From NCBI RefSeq assembly GCF_001545155.1, contig NZ_CP014226.1, positions 1,589,410 to 1,653,409 of the forward strand: 64,000 nt of DNA, given 5' to 3'. Source of the DNA: Halomonas chromatireducens (GTDB lineage Bacteria; Pseudomonadota; Gammaproteobacteria; Pseudomonadales; Halomonadaceae). How positions within the stretch are numbered: the first letter of the stretch is position 1; the number at the start of each line of letters is the position of its first letter. The translations under genes were made by a program, and so were the position numbers. The notes under the pieces are model-generated. The model searched no databases, had not been told where the DNA came from, and saw nothing but the letters and a program-made list of their open reading frames with translations. Below, piece by piece: positions 52,826 to 62,012 of this stretch.

Positions 52826-55353
52826 TTGGCACCCTTTTCCAGCGGCCAGGGATTGTACCTGGCGCGCAGGGTCTCGGCGGCCATCAGTACCCGTTCCGGC
52901 GTGGCCGGGGTGTCGAGGCGCGGCGCCTCGGCATAGTCGGCCAGGCTTGCCAGGGCGTCACGCAGCGCCGACCACACCGCCATGCCGAGCATGAAGGGCG
53001 GCTCGCCCACGGCCTTGGAGCGGTAGATGCTGGCCATGGAGTTGGGGTGGCCCTCCATCAGCTTGACGTTGAACACCGGCGGCAGGTCGCCGTAGGTGGG
53101 GATCTTGTAGGTAGCGGGGCCGTCGGAGATCAGCCGGCCGGCGTCGTTCCACTTCAGCTCCTCGCTGGTCAGCCACCCCATGCCCTGGATGAAGCCGCCT
53201 TCCACCTGGCCGAGGTCGATGGCCGGGTTCAGCGAGTCGCCCACGTCGTGGAGGATATCGACCCGGTCGACCTGATACTCCCCGGTCAGGGTATCGACGC
53301 TGACCTCGGCCACGGCGGCGCCGAAGGCGTAGTAGTAGAAGGGGCGGCCCTGGCCGACGTTGCGGTCGTAGTGGATCAGCGGCGTGGCGTAGAAGCCCTT
53401 CTCCGAGAGCGAGATGCGGTTGAGGTAGGCCGCCTGGACCAGTTCGCCCCAGGGAATGCGCTGCTCGCTCTCGCCGTGACCGGCGACGAGATGGCCGGCT
53501 TCCAGGCGCATGTCTTCCCGGTCGAGGCCCTGATCCGGGTAGAGGTGCTCGTGGGCGAAGTCGAACAGGCGCTCCTTGAGTTTCACGCAGGCGTCACGAG
53601 CGGCCTGGCCGTTGAGGTCGGCGCCGCTTGAGGCCGCGGTGGGCGAGGTGTTGGGTACCTTGTCGGTACGCGTGGCGCTGATGCGTACCTCTGCGGTATC
53701 GAGGCCCAGTTCCCGGGCGGCCACCTGACAGATCTTGGTGTGCAGGCCCTGGCCCATCTCGGTGCCGCCGTGATTGATCATCACGCTACCGTCGGTATAG
53801 ACGTGGAGCAGCGCGCCGGCCTGGTTCAGGTGCTTGGCGGTGAAGGAGATGCCGAACTTCACCGGCGTAAGCGCCAGGCCTTTCTTGACGATGGGGCTGT
53901 CGGCGTTGAACTCGGTGATGGCCCGGCGCCGTTCCCAGTAGTCGCTGCTGGTCTCGATCTGTTCGACCAGTGCCTTGAGCAGGGCGATCTGGTCGACATG
54001 CTGGCCGTAGTGGGTGGTCTGGCGGTCGGGGCGGTAGAAGTTGCGCTTGCGTACCGTCAGCGGGTCCTCGCCGATGCGCCGGGCGATATCGTCCATCGCC
54101 GCCTCGATCACCATCATGCCCTGGGGGCCGCCGAAGCCGCGAAAGGCGGTATTGGAGGCGGTATGGGTGCGGGCACGGTGGCCGGTCACCCGGGCATCGC
54201 CCAGCGAATAGGCGTTGTCGCTGTGGAACATGGCGCGGTCGACGATGGCGTCGGACAGGTCGGGGGAGTAGCCGCAGTCGCCGATCACGGTGATCTCGCC
54301 GCCAAGGATCACGCCAGTCTCGTCGACGCCCAGCCGGTAGCGGTTATGGAAGGGGTGTCGCTTGCCGGTGGCGCGCATGTCCTCGGCTCGGGGCAGGCGC
54401 ACGCGGGTGGTGCGGCCGGTGCGGCGGGCGATCAGTGCGGCAATGCAGGCCCAGGGCGAGGCCTGGGTCTCCTTGCCGCCGAAACCGCCGCCCATGCGGC
54501 GCACCTCCACGGTGACGGCATGGAATGGAATGCCCAGCACCTCGGCTACCAGCTTCTGGGTCTCGCTGGGGTGCTGGTTGGAGGTGAAGACCACCACACC
54601 CTCGTCCTCGGTGGGCTGCACCAGACATGCCTGGCCCTCCAGGTAGAAATGCTCCTGGCCGCCGACGAACTGCTCGTCCTCCACGACCAGGGCGGCGTCT
54701 TTCAATGCCTGCTCCCAGTCGCCGCTCTGCTGTACGTGGGTGGGGCGCACGAACTCTTCCCGCTCGGCGGCGGCCACCGGGTCTAGGCAGGCCGGCTGCT
54801 CGTCGATCTCCACGACGGCCGCCTGGACGGCTTCCCGCGCGGCGCGATGACTCTCGGCGGCCACGGCGAAGATGACCTGACCGACGTAGCTGATCTCCTC
54901 CTCGACGAAGATGGGGTCGCCGGGGAACACCGGGCCGATATCGGTGTGGCCGGGCACATCGCCCACGGCGATGACATCCACGACGCCGGGCATGGCGCGG
55001 ACCTTGTCCAGGTCGAGGCGGGTCAGGCGGCCGTGGGCGACGGGAGAGAGCCCCATGGCCACATGCAGGGTGTCGGCCGGTGCGCTCAGGTCGTCGATAT
55101 AGGCCGCCCGCCCGGTGACATGCTTGATTGCGCTCTCATGGGCCTGGGAGTGCGGATGAGCGTTGGTATAAGGAATTGTGTCGCGGGCCAGGGGGCCGTC
55201 GCCCTTGATGCGACCGTCGAGCTCGTGACGCGCCGTCGCGGAGTCGGCACTCACGTCCTCGGCGACGTCCTGGTTCAGCTCTGGCGCGGTTCCGGGCGCC
55301 TTGGAGTCTGGCGCGGTTTCGGGCGCCTTGGAAAGCTTAGTGAGCGTACGCAT
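52822..55353 (-). CDS. xdhB: Xanthine dehydrogenase large (molybdopterin) subunit
   Basis: An 843-residue molybdenum hydroxylase subunit. It contains ESAIKHVTGRAAYIDDLSAP, LHVAMGLSPVAHGRLTRLDL, NQHPSETQKLVAEVLGIPFH, VRRMGGGFGGKETQASPWAC, RGFGGPQGMMVIEAAMDDIA, NHGGTEMGQGLHTKICQVAA, the cofactor loop NTSPTAASSGADLNGQAARD and the active-site Glu region FMLGMAVWSALRDALASLAD (usually GExP-x-FLG; here VGEPPFMLG). It oxidises hypoxanthine and xanthine to urate with XdhA. The N-terminus has a repeated SKAPETAPDSKAPGTAPELN linker not typical of the family. It overlaps xdhA by 17 bases. Confidence 0.95.
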   Translation of the reverse strand: MRTLTKLSKAPETAPDSKAPGTAPELNQDVAEDVSADSATARHELDGRIKGDGPLARDTIPYTNAHPHSQAHESAIKHVTGRAAYIDDLSAPADTLHVAMGLSPVAHGRLTRLDLDKVRAMPGVVDVIAVGDVPGHTDIGPVFPGDPIFVEEEISYVGQVIFAVAAESHRAAREAVQAAVVEIDEQPACLDPVAAAEREEFVRPTHVQQSGDWEQALKDAALVVEDEQFVGGQEHFYLEGQACLVQPTEDEGVVVFTSNQHPSETQKLVAEVLGIPFHAVTVEVRRMGGGFGGKETQASPWACIAALIARRTGRTTRVRLPRAEDMRATGKRHPFHNRYRLGVDETGVILGGEITVIGDCGYSPDLSDAIVDRAMFHSDNAYSLGDARVTGHRARTHTASNTAFRGFGGPQGMMVIEAAMDDIARRIGEDPLTVRKRNFYRPDRQTTHYGQHVDQIALLKALVEQIETSSDYWERRRAITEFNADSPIVKKGLALTPVKFGISFTAKHLNQAGALLHVYTDGSVMINHGGTEMGQGLHTKICQVAARELGLDTAEVRISATRTDKVPNTSPTAASSGADLNGQAARDACVKLKERLFDFAHEHLYPDQGLDREDMRLEAGHLVAGHGESEQRIPWGELVQAAYLNRISLSEKGFYATPLIHYDRNVGQGRPFYYYAFGAAVAEVSVDTLTGEYQVDRVDILHDVGDSLNPAIDLGQVEGGFIQGMGWLTSEELKWNDAGRLISDGPATYKIPTYGDLPPVFNVKLMEGHPNSMASIYRSKAVGEPPFMLGMAVWSALRDALASLADYAEAPRLDTPATPERVLMAAETLRARYNPWPLEKGAK

Positions 55354-56803
55354 GGAGCATCACCTCCCGGGGGCTGTCTGTGGCGTCCTGGGCAATGACC
55401 AGGCGCAGGCGTTCGAGCAGGTTGGCGGCGGAGACCTGGCGATAGTGGGCGCTGCCACGCACATCCGACATGGGCTGGAAGTCCTGGGACAGCGCCAGCC
55501 GTGCCTCCTGGAAGGCCGCCGATGTGGGCGACTTGCCCTCCAGCGCCGCTTCGGCCCGGGCCGCACGCTTGGGAATGGCGGCCATGCCGCCAAAGGCCAG
55601 GCGCACGTCGCGCATCACGCCATCTTCCAGGCGCCAGGCGAAGGCGCCGAGCACGGCGGAAATATCGTCCTCACGTCGTTTGGACAGCTTCCAGACCTTG
55701 AGCGTTTCCCCCGCGACGGGGTGGGGCAGGAACAGGGCGTGAATCGCTTCACCCTGCTGCAGGGCGGTACGCTTGTAGTCGAGGAAGAAGTCGTCCAACG
55801 GCAACTCGCGCTCACCCTCGGGGCCGACCAGGCGCAGGCGCGAGCCCAGCGCCAGCAGTACCGGCGGGGTGTCGCCGATGGGCGAGGCGTTGGCCACGTT
55901 GCCGCCCAGGGTGCCCCGGTTGCGAATCTGGGAAGAGCCCAGTCGATGGAGCAGGTGGGCGAAGGCGTCAAAATGCTCTTCAAGCAGCGGCTCGATGCGG
56001 GTATAGGTCACGGCGGCGCCGATCCACCAGCCCTTGCGGCCATCTTCGAGGGTGGTTTCCTCGATGACGTTCAATTCGGCGACGCGAGTGACATCGATCA
56101 GCCGCTCGAAGCGTACCAGCCGCTGAGTGCTCTCCAGCCACAGGTCGGTGGCCCCGGCAACGAGCCGTGCCTCGGGGTGGCGCGCCAGGCACTCGGTCAA
56201 TTCGGCGAGCGTGGTGGGCTGGGCAAAGGGACTTTCATCAGCGGCGTGCTGGGCTTTCGGCTCAGGAGCGGCGGCGTCCATCCACAGCGGGCGATGCTCC
56301 GGGTGCTCGTTCATGCTCAGCGCGGCGTCGCGGATCGGGCGGTAGCCCGTGCAGCGGCAGAGATTCCCCCCTAGGGCGGCCTCGAGGCGCTGCGGCGTCA
56401 GCGGTGCCAGAGCCTTGTCGGTCTCCCTGCGCTGCTCCTCGTGAAGGGTGAACAGCGACATGACGATGCCCGGGGTGCAGAAGCCGCACTGGCTGCCATG
56501 GCACTCGACCATGGCGGACTGGGCGGGATGGAGGTTGTCGCCATCGGCGAGGCCATCCACGGTGACCAGATGGCGTCCATTCAACTGATGGGCCGGAGTG
56601 ATGCAGGCATTGGCACTGTGGTAGCGCAGCTCGTCGTCGGGGCCTTTTTCGCCAATGGCAACGGTGCAGGCACCGCAGTCACCGGAGGCGCAACCCTCCT
56701 TGGTACCCGTGACACCAAGGGTTTCTCTCAGCAATTCAAGCACGCTGGTTTCGGGTCTTGCCTCGCAATGGCGCGGTTGCCCGTTGAGCAGGAAGTCGAT
56801 CAT
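55337..56803 (-). CDS. xdhA: Xanthine dehydrogenase small (FeS/FAD) subunit
   Basis: A 488-residue subunit. The plant-type [2Fe-2S] domain (GTKEGCASGDCGACTVAIGE with SANACITPAHQLNGRHLVTV) is followed by the second cluster domain (CHGSQCGFCTPGIVMSLFTL, LGGNLCRCTGYRPIRDAALS). The FAD domain (EARLVAGATDLWLESTQRLV, IRNRGTLGGNVANASPIGDT, LDDFFLDYKRTALQQGEAIH) comes last. It passes electrons from the molybdenum centre to NAD+. First gene of xdhA-xdhB-xdhC-guaD. The start at ATG 56803 agrees with family starts (MIDFLLNG); the open frame upstream is not homologous. A candidate operator lies about 107-125 bp upstream. Confidence 0.95.
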   Translation of the reverse strand: MIDFLLNGQPRHCEARPETSVLELLRETLGVTGTKEGCASGDCGACTVAIGEKGPDDELRYHSANACITPAHQLNGRHLVTVDGLADGDNLHPAQSAMVECHGSQCGFCTPGIVMSLFTLHEEQRRETDKALAPLTPQRLEAALGGNLCRCTGYRPIRDAALSMNEHPEHRPLWMDAAAPEPKAQHAADESPFAQPTTLAELTECLARHPEARLVAGATDLWLESTQRLVRFERLIDVTRVAELNVIEETTLEDGRKGWWIGAAVTYTRIEPLLEEHFDAFAHLLHRLGSSQIRNRGTLGGNVANASPIGDTPPVLLALGSRLRLVGPEGERELPLDDFFLDYKRTALQQGEAIHALFLPHPVAGETLKVWKLSKRREDDISAVLGAFAWRLEDGVMRDVRLAFGGMAAIPKRAARAEAALEGKSPTSAAFQEARLALSQDFQPMSDVRGSAHYRQVSAANLLERLRLVIAQDATDSPREVMLHAYAH

Positions 56804-56877
56804 CGCCGTGTCTCTTGTTGAGTCTTTCGTTAAGCCTGTTGTTGAAATCAGTAGTGGAGCCTGTTGTTGACCCTGCA

Positions 56878-56928
56878 GGGGTAGCTTAGAGGGGTAGCTT
56901 AGACTGCAACCATTTGACCAAATGGTCA
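56878..56928. promoter_or_regulatory. Candidate operator and tandem repeat upstream of xdhA
   Basis: A perfect 13-bp tandem duplication (GGGGTAGCTTAGA at 56878-56890 and 56891-56903) is followed by two overlapping dyads: CCATTTG-AC-CAAATGG at 56910-56925 and TGACCA-AA-TGGTCA at 56915-56928. The position, 75-125 bp upstream of xdhA, fits regulation of the purine operon. The adjoining 56929-57199 contains no gene I can support. Confidence 0.55.
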
Positions 56929-57199
56929 GGATGTTTTCAGCATGGGCCAGAAAGTCGCACTTTGCAAGTCCGGAAGAGGGCTTTTCCTGCCAGGGCATCT
57001 ACCGTGCAGGCAGGTGAGAGATGGGCCGGGCAAGGAGTGACTGGTCAAGGAGTGAAGAGCGGAGCGCGTAAAAGCGGTATCCTGCCCGTGAGTGGAGCAG
57101 GTTTGCAGGAAGCCCCGGGGTGGGGCACTCTTTTCGCTTTACTGAATACAACAAGGGCAGGGGCCTTGCGATGTCAGAACTGCCAACTATAGAAAAAGT

Positions 57200-57499
57200 T
57201 GTAGGAGTATCTTCAGATCACGACTGGAGGCCGAAGGCCTCCCGGCGGAGTTGCCGATGTGGCGACCACTGCCAACGTCGGAGCCTCCGCCGTGCGCCTG
57301 CCGGCGCCAGTCGCGATGGGAACCAGCGCTCCAACAGAACCCCACCATATGAGAAAAAGTTGTAGGAGTATCTTCAGATCACGACTGGAGGCCGAAGGCC
57401 TCCCGGCGGTGTTGCCTGTGTTAGCGACCACTGCCAACGTCGGAGCCTCCGCCAAGGCGCCTACCGGCGCCAGTCGCGATGGAAACCAGCGCTCCAACA
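57200..57499. repeat. BIME/REP-like repeat array A (two units)
   Basis: Two near-identical units, 57200-57336 and 57361-57499, about 161 bp apart. Each begins TGTAGGAG and ends with the inverted version (CTCCAACA). Each has an inner hairpin GGAGGCC-GAA-GGCCTCC (57226-57242 in unit 1) after CGACT and a second GC-rich hairpin (GGCGCC-type) before AGTCG. So each unit is a pair of REPs in inverted orientation. The array sits directly upstream of the LonB-type protease gene. Confidence 0.85.
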
Positions 57500-57620
57500 G
57501 CGATCCTCTCCACCAGGCCCAACTCTTCCTTCTTGACCTATATCAGGCATATCTGCATGTACTCCGCCATACTGGGATGAAGCGTCATCAAAGTGCATCA
57601 AGAACAGGGAGGCAGCAATC

Positions 57621-60044
57621 TTGAAACCATTGGATGCGACGCAAGTGTATTGCCACTGCCCGGAGGAGGCGTTCGATTTCGAGGTGAGCAGTGAGCTTGC
57701 TTCGCTGGATCTGCTCAGCGGCCATGACCGGGCGCGGGAGGCGCTGGACTTCGGTACCGCGATGCGCAGCGATGGTTTTAATCTCTACGTCCTGGGTCAC
57801 CCCGGGCATGGCAAGCATCAGCTGGTGGGACGTTTCCTTGCCGAGCGTTCCCGTGACGAGCCCACCCCACCGGACGTGGCCTACCGCTTCAACTTCGATG
57901 ACCCATCCCGTCCTTTTCATCTGTTGCTGCCCACCGGCATGGGCCGGGTTCTGCGCGCCGACATCGAGCAGTTGACCCAGGAGCTGAGCACATCGATTCC
58001 CGCGGTCTTCGAGGGGGACGAGTACCAGAACCGCTTGCACGAGCTGAAACAGGCCATGGGCGAGCGCCAGCGCGATACCATCGAGGCGGTGCGCCGCGAG
58101 GCCCGTGAGCACGACATCCTGCTGCTCTCCACTCCCAACGGCTTCACCTTCGCCCCGGCCAACAGCGACGAGAAGATGATGTCGCCGGACGAGTTCGAGA
58201 AGCTGTCCCAGGATGAGCGCGAACGCATCGAAGGCACGGTAAAGGTGCTGCAGAAGAAGCTGACCCATGCCATTCGCCAGATGCCGAGGCTGGCGAAACT
58301 GCTGCGCGAGCAGGTCGTGGCCCTGAACGAGGAGATGCTGCAGACCGCGATAGGTGCCCCACTGGAGGAGCTGGAGCAGCGTTACGTGGAGCAGGAAGGC
58401 GTACAGGCCCACTTGGCGGCCATCCGCGAGGCGATCGTGGCCAACGTGGATTCGTTTATCGACGAGGAGCCGGATATTCCGCCGGAAGCGCTGTTCACCC
58501 GCTTCCAGCTGAATCTGATCGTCGACAACAAGGGCTGCGAGGGTGCGCCGGTGGTCTATCTCGATCTGCCGACCCATCAGCACCTGGTGGGGCGTATCGA
58601 GCACCATGTCCACAACGGCACCCTGCTGACCGACTTTTCGCTGATCCGCGCCGGGGGCCTGCATCGCGCCAACGGTGGCTACCTGGTGGTTGATGTGCGC
58701 GCCCTGCTGATGCAGCCCGGTGCCTGGGAGACCCTGAAGCGCGTGTTGCGTGCCGGCGAGATCCGTACCGAGTCGCTGGAGCAGGCGTATGGGCTGATCA
58801 GCACCACCACCCTGGAGCCGGAGCCGATTCCGCTGGACCTCAAGGTCGTGCTTCTCGGCGAGCGGCTGTTCTATTACCTGCTGTGCGAACACGACCCCGA
58901 TTTCCTGGAGCTTTTCAAGGTGCAGGCGGACCTGGAGGATGAGCTGGAGCGCAACGACGCCAACCAGCCCCTGTATGCGCGAATGATCGCCACCCTGGCC
59001 CGGGATTCCGCCCTGCGCCCGCTGGATCGCAGCGGCGTGGCGGCGGTGATCGAGCGGGCCAGCCGCCTGGCCGATGACCAGGGCAAGCTCACCGCCCGTC
59101 ATCGCGAACTCAGCGACCTGCTGGAAGAGGCCGACCACTGGGCCGACCAGGCAGCCGCAAAGGTCATCGGCCGCACCCACGTGGAGAAGGCGGTGGAGCA
59201 GCAGCTGTGGCGGGCCAGCCGCCTGCATGAGCGCAGTCATGAAATGATCACCCGGGGCACGGTGGCGATTCGTACCGATGGCTTCCAGGTCGGCCAGATC
59301 AATGGGCTCTCGGTGCTGAGCCTGGGCCACTATGCCTTCGGCCAGCCGAGTCGTATCACCGCTACCGCGCGCCCTGGCGCCGGCCAGGTAGTGGACATCG
59401 AGCGGGAGGCACGCATGGGCGGGCGCATCCACTCCAAGGCGGTGATGATCCTTTCCCGCTACCTGGCCAGCCGCTATGCCCCCGATTCTCCACTCTCGCT
59501 CTCCGCGAGCCTCGCCTTCGAACAGTCCTACGGTGGCGTGGAGGGCGACAGCGCATCCGTGGCCGAGGCCTGCGCGCTGATCTCGGCCATCGCCCGGGTC
59601 GGCATCGACCAGCGCCTGGCGGTGACCGGCTCCATCGATCAATACGGCATGGTGCAGGCGGTGGGCGGCGTCAACGAGAAGATCGAGGGATTTTTCGACA
59701 TCTGCCGGGCGCGGGGGGAGGTCAAGGGCCGCGGCGTGCTGCTGCCGGCAACCAACGTGGCGCACCTGATGCTGAAGGAGGATGTTCGCAAAGCCATTGC
59801 TGCGGGTGACTTCAAGGTCTATGCCATTCACGACCTGGACGAAGCACTGGCACTGCTGACCGACATGACACCGGGCGAGCGCGACGATGAGGGCAACTAT
59901 CCCGAGGGCAGCGTCAACGCCCTGGTTGCCGAGCGTCTCGAGGCCTTCCACAAGGTGGCAAGCAAGAATCGTGGGCACAGCGGCAAGATGAACGATCAGG
60001 AGAACGACAGGGACGAGGAGGCGCGTGACGATGACCAAGCCTGA
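57621..60044 (+). CDS. LonB-type ATP-dependent protease
   Basis: An 807-residue AAA+ Lon-family protease of the class without the LonA N-domain (AAA_32/YcbZ-like). The Walker A variant is LYVLGHPGHGKHQLVGRFLA. A long insert with coiled-coil character follows (MGERQRDTIEAVRREAREHD, LEELEQRYVEQEGVQAHLAA), then RANGGYLVVDVRALLMQPGA and the Lon proteolytic domain with Ser in YGGVEGDSASVAEACALISA and Lys in MVQAVGGVNEKIEGFFDICR. It degrades damaged or regulatory proteins in the cytoplasm. The start is TTG 57621, preceded by GGGAGGCAGCAATC. The last 14 bases overlap the next gene. The C-terminal 30 residues are strongly acidic. Confidence 0.92.
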   Translation: MKPLDATQVYCHCPEEAFDFEVSSELASLDLLSGHDRAREALDFGTAMRSDGFNLYVLGHPGHGKHQLVGRFLAERSRDEPTPPDVAYRFNFDDPSRPFHLLLPTGMGRVLRADIEQLTQELSTSIPAVFEGDEYQNRLHELKQAMGERQRDTIEAVRREAREHDILLLSTPNGFTFAPANSDEKMMSPDEFEKLSQDERERIEGTVKVLQKKLTHAIRQMPRLAKLLREQVVALNEEMLQTAIGAPLEELEQRYVEQEGVQAHLAAIREAIVANVDSFIDEEPDIPPEALFTRFQLNLIVDNKGCEGAPVVYLDLPTHQHLVGRIEHHVHNGTLLTDFSLIRAGGLHRANGGYLVVDVRALLMQPGAWETLKRVLRAGEIRTESLEQAYGLISTTTLEPEPIPLDLKVVLLGERLFYYLLCEHDPDFLELFKVQADLEDELERNDANQPLYARMIATLARDSALRPLDRSGVAAVIERASRLADDQGKLTARHRELSDLLEEADHWADQAAAKVIGRTHVEKAVEQQLWRASRLHERSHEMITRGTVAIRTDGFQVGQINGLSVLSLGHYAFGQPSRITATARPGAGQVVDIEREARMGGRIHSKAVMILSRYLASRYAPDSPLSLSASLAFEQSYGGVEGDSASVAEACALISAIARVGIDQRLAVTGSIDQYGMVQAVGGVNEKIEGFFDICRARGEVKGRGVLLPATNVAHLMLKEDVRKAIAAGDFKVYAIHDLDEALALLTDMTPGERDDEGNYPEGSVNALVAERLEAFHKVASKNRGHSGKMNDQENDRDEEARDDDQA

Positions 60045-60798
60045 CACGCCCCCTTCCGGCGACACACCCCTTCTCGAAGTGGTACGCGTACTGGCGCTGC
60101 TCGACGCTTCGCGGCATAGCCAGGCAGCCCTGGCGGCCGCCGTGGACCTGGCCAGCCGTCGGCAGGCCGAGCTTGTTGCAGTCTATGTCGAGGACCTGGA
60201 CCTGCTGAGCTGTGCGGCCTTTCCGTTCTCCTGCGAGATCGGCGCGCAGTCGGGCGTCACACGGCCGCTGACCGCGGATACGCTGGAAGCCAGCATCGCC
60301 CGACAGCTACAGCGCGTAAATCAGTCGCTAGCACTCGCCGTGGCCGGGCGCGACCTGCGGCATCGCCTTGAAGTCAGCCGCGGCCCGGTCGTCGGCGAAG
60401 CCCTGTCCAAGGCCGGCGCCGGGGATGTGCTGGTACTGGGCAAGACCGGCACGACAGAGCGCTGGGGCACGCGGCTAGGCTCCACCAGCCGCCGGCTCAT
60501 ACTGGAAGCCCCCTGCACGGTACTGCTCTGGGATGAACGGCACCCCTTCCGGCGCGGCCCGCTACGAACGCTGAGCCAGGCGCAGTCTAACGGCGAACAA
60601 ACCATACCCGACTGGCTGACGGCACTCTTCGACGGCCACTCCCCACTGCCGGTCCGCCATGCCCGGGAACTGGAAAAACAGCTCGCCCACGCCGATGCCG
60701 GCGGTTTGCTGCTGCATCGAACCGAGCTGGAACACCTCCTCGACGAAGACCCCGAACTGCTTGCCAATGTCCCCCTGCCGATTGTGGTGGTGGCGTAG
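60031..60798 (+). CDS. Universal stress protein family, extended
   Basis: A 255-residue protein. Residues about 15-160 are a UspA-like domain (VRVLALLDASRHSQAALAAA, AELVAVYVEDLDLLSCAAFP, VVGEALSKAGAGDVLVLGKT, STSRRLILEAPCTVLLWDER). The remaining 95 residues (TIPDWLTALFDGHSPLPVRH, LLLHRTELEHLLDEDPELLA, NVPLPIVVVA) are an unrecognised extension, possibly a second degenerate Usp half. The ATG at 60031 has GAGGAGG 9 nt upstream and overlaps the protease stop by 14 bases, so the two are translationally coupled. A stress role with the Lon protease is likely. Confidence 0.82.
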   Translation: MTKPDTPPSGDTPLLEVVRVLALLDASRHSQAALAAAVDLASRRQAELVAVYVEDLDLLSCAAFPFSCEIGAQSGVTRPLTADTLEASIARQLQRVNQSLALAVAGRDLRHRLEVSRGPVVGEALSKAGAGDVLVLGKTGTTERWGTRLGSTSRRLILEAPCTVLLWDERHPFRRGPLRTLSQAQSNGEQTIPDWLTALFDGHSPLPVRHARELEKQLAHADAGGLLLHRTELEHLLDEDPELLANVPLPIVVVA

Positions 60799-60813
60799 AG
60801 TAATGATGTAACA

Positions 60814-61368
60814 CCGCCAAGGCGCCTGGCGGCGCCAGTCGCGATGCAGAGCAGCGCTCCAACAGCTGTTCTTTCATGCCATTGCGGCCTCCGCCAGGCG
60901 CCTGGCGGCGCCAGTCGCGATGCAGAGCAGCGCTCCAACAATGATTCTCTCCACCAACGCGAACTACACCGCTGTTGGAGTATTTTTAGATCCGGTCCGA
61001 CGCATCGGCGACTGGAGACCGAAGGGCTCCCGGCGGTGTTGGTAACGTTGCGAATATCGCCAGCGCTGCGGCCTCCGCCAGGCGCCTGCCGGCGCCAGTC
61101 GCGATGCAGAGCAGCGCTCCAACAGCTGTTCTTTCATGACATTGCAGCCTCCGCCGGGCGCCTGCCGGCGCCAGTCGCGATGCGGAGCAGCGCTCCAACA
61201 GCGAATCTCTCCACCGACGGTGCCACGTAGTTGTTGGAGTATCTTCAGATCACGACTGGAGGCCGAAGGGCTCCCGGCGGTGTTGGTAACGTTGCGAATA
61301 TCGCCAGCGCTGCGGCCTCCGCCAAGCGCCTATCGGCGCCAGTCGCGATGCGGAGCAGCGCTCCAACA
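60814..61368. repeat. BIME/REP-like repeat array B
   Basis: Five REP-containing blocks. Single inverted REPs end at 60864, 60940 and 61200 (each finishing CGCTCCAACA). Full units with both REPs lie at 60973-61124 and 61232-61368, starting TGTTGGAG. The units match arrays A and C, including CGACTGGAGRCCGAAGG-type and GCGCCAGTCGCGATGC blocks. Array B occupies the gap between the universal stress gene and the RAYT gene and contains no protein-coding gene. Confidence 0.85.
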
Positions 61369-61483
61369 AAGATTCTTTCTACCGTCGGTGTTGCCGATGC
61401 TGACGGAAAACGCCACAAATTGATTACACGCTCTGTTGGTCACGGCCTACAACAAGGTCCGCAAATGGCTTAACGACATATTA

Positions 61484-61509
61484 GCTCAGTCAAATACTCT
61501 GAACTGAGC
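61484..61509. other. Hairpin just upstream of the RAYT gene
   Basis: GCTCAGT at 61484-61490 and ACTGAGC at 61503-61509 form a perfect 7-bp stem with a 12-nt loop, ending about 22 bases before the RAYT start. It is unrelated in sequence to the REPs and may regulate RAYT expression. Confidence 0.4.
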
Positions 61510-61531
61510 CAGCCCAACATGAGTCTTTATA

Positions 61532-61969
61532 ATGACAACGCCCGGTATGCGCGCTCTCAGAGCAGGTCGTCGCTCCATCCCCGGCCACTATTATCACATT
61601 ACGCTTGTGACGCGCCGTCGCTATCCGTTCTTTGAAGACTTTCGTACTGCCTGCAAGGCCTGCCGTACGTTTTCGATTTCCACCCTGGATGCACAGTGCG
61701 AAACGCAGTCCTTTGTCGTCATGCCCGACCATGTCCATTGGCTACTGCAGTTGAAAGGTGATCTCGCGCATGCCGTCAGGATATATAAATCCCATGTCTC
61801 GATGTCGGTCGGGCTGCGGGTATGGGACACCGGGTATTACGACCGTGCCCTGCGTTCCGACGAGGATATCCGCACCGTGGCGCGGTATATCGTCGCCAAT
61901 CCGTTGCGGGCAGGGCTGGTGGAGAATATCGGTGAGTATCCCTATTGGGATGCAATATGGCTGGATTGA
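61532..61969 (+). CDS. REP-associated tyrosine transposase (RAYT)
   Basis: A 145-residue Y1/HUH nuclease of the IS200/IS605 superfamily, RAYT branch. It has the opening GHYYHITLVTRRRYPFFEDF, the HUH motif in FVVMPDHVHWLLQLKGDLAH and the nucleophile region GYYDRALRSDEDIRTVARYI with VANPLRAGLVE. RAYTs cut single-stranded DNA at REP hairpins and are considered domesticated single-copy transposases responsible for REP spread. Three arrays of long REP pairs lie within 5 kb on both sides. ATG 61532 is used; ATG 61547 is possible and would free an upstream TATAAT at 61528-61533. An N-terminal trim would not affect the domain. Confidence 0.92.
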   Translation: MTTPGMRALRAGRRSIPGHYYHITLVTRRRYPFFEDFRTACKACRTFSISTLDAQCETQSFVVMPDHVHWLLQLKGDLAHAVRIYKSHVSMSVGLRVWDTGYYDRALRSDEDIRTVARYIVANPLRAGLVENIGEYPYWDAIWLD

Positions 61970-62012
61970 TAGCTAGGCGCTTTCCGAAAGCTGGCTGCGC
62001 ACAGCCTGTTCA

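Noticed and set aside
57588..60065. 825-codon open frame on the minus strand
   Set aside because: It lies exactly opposite the Lon-type protease gene, is rich in His/Gln/Gly as expected of a high-GC antisense frame, and shows no family motif.
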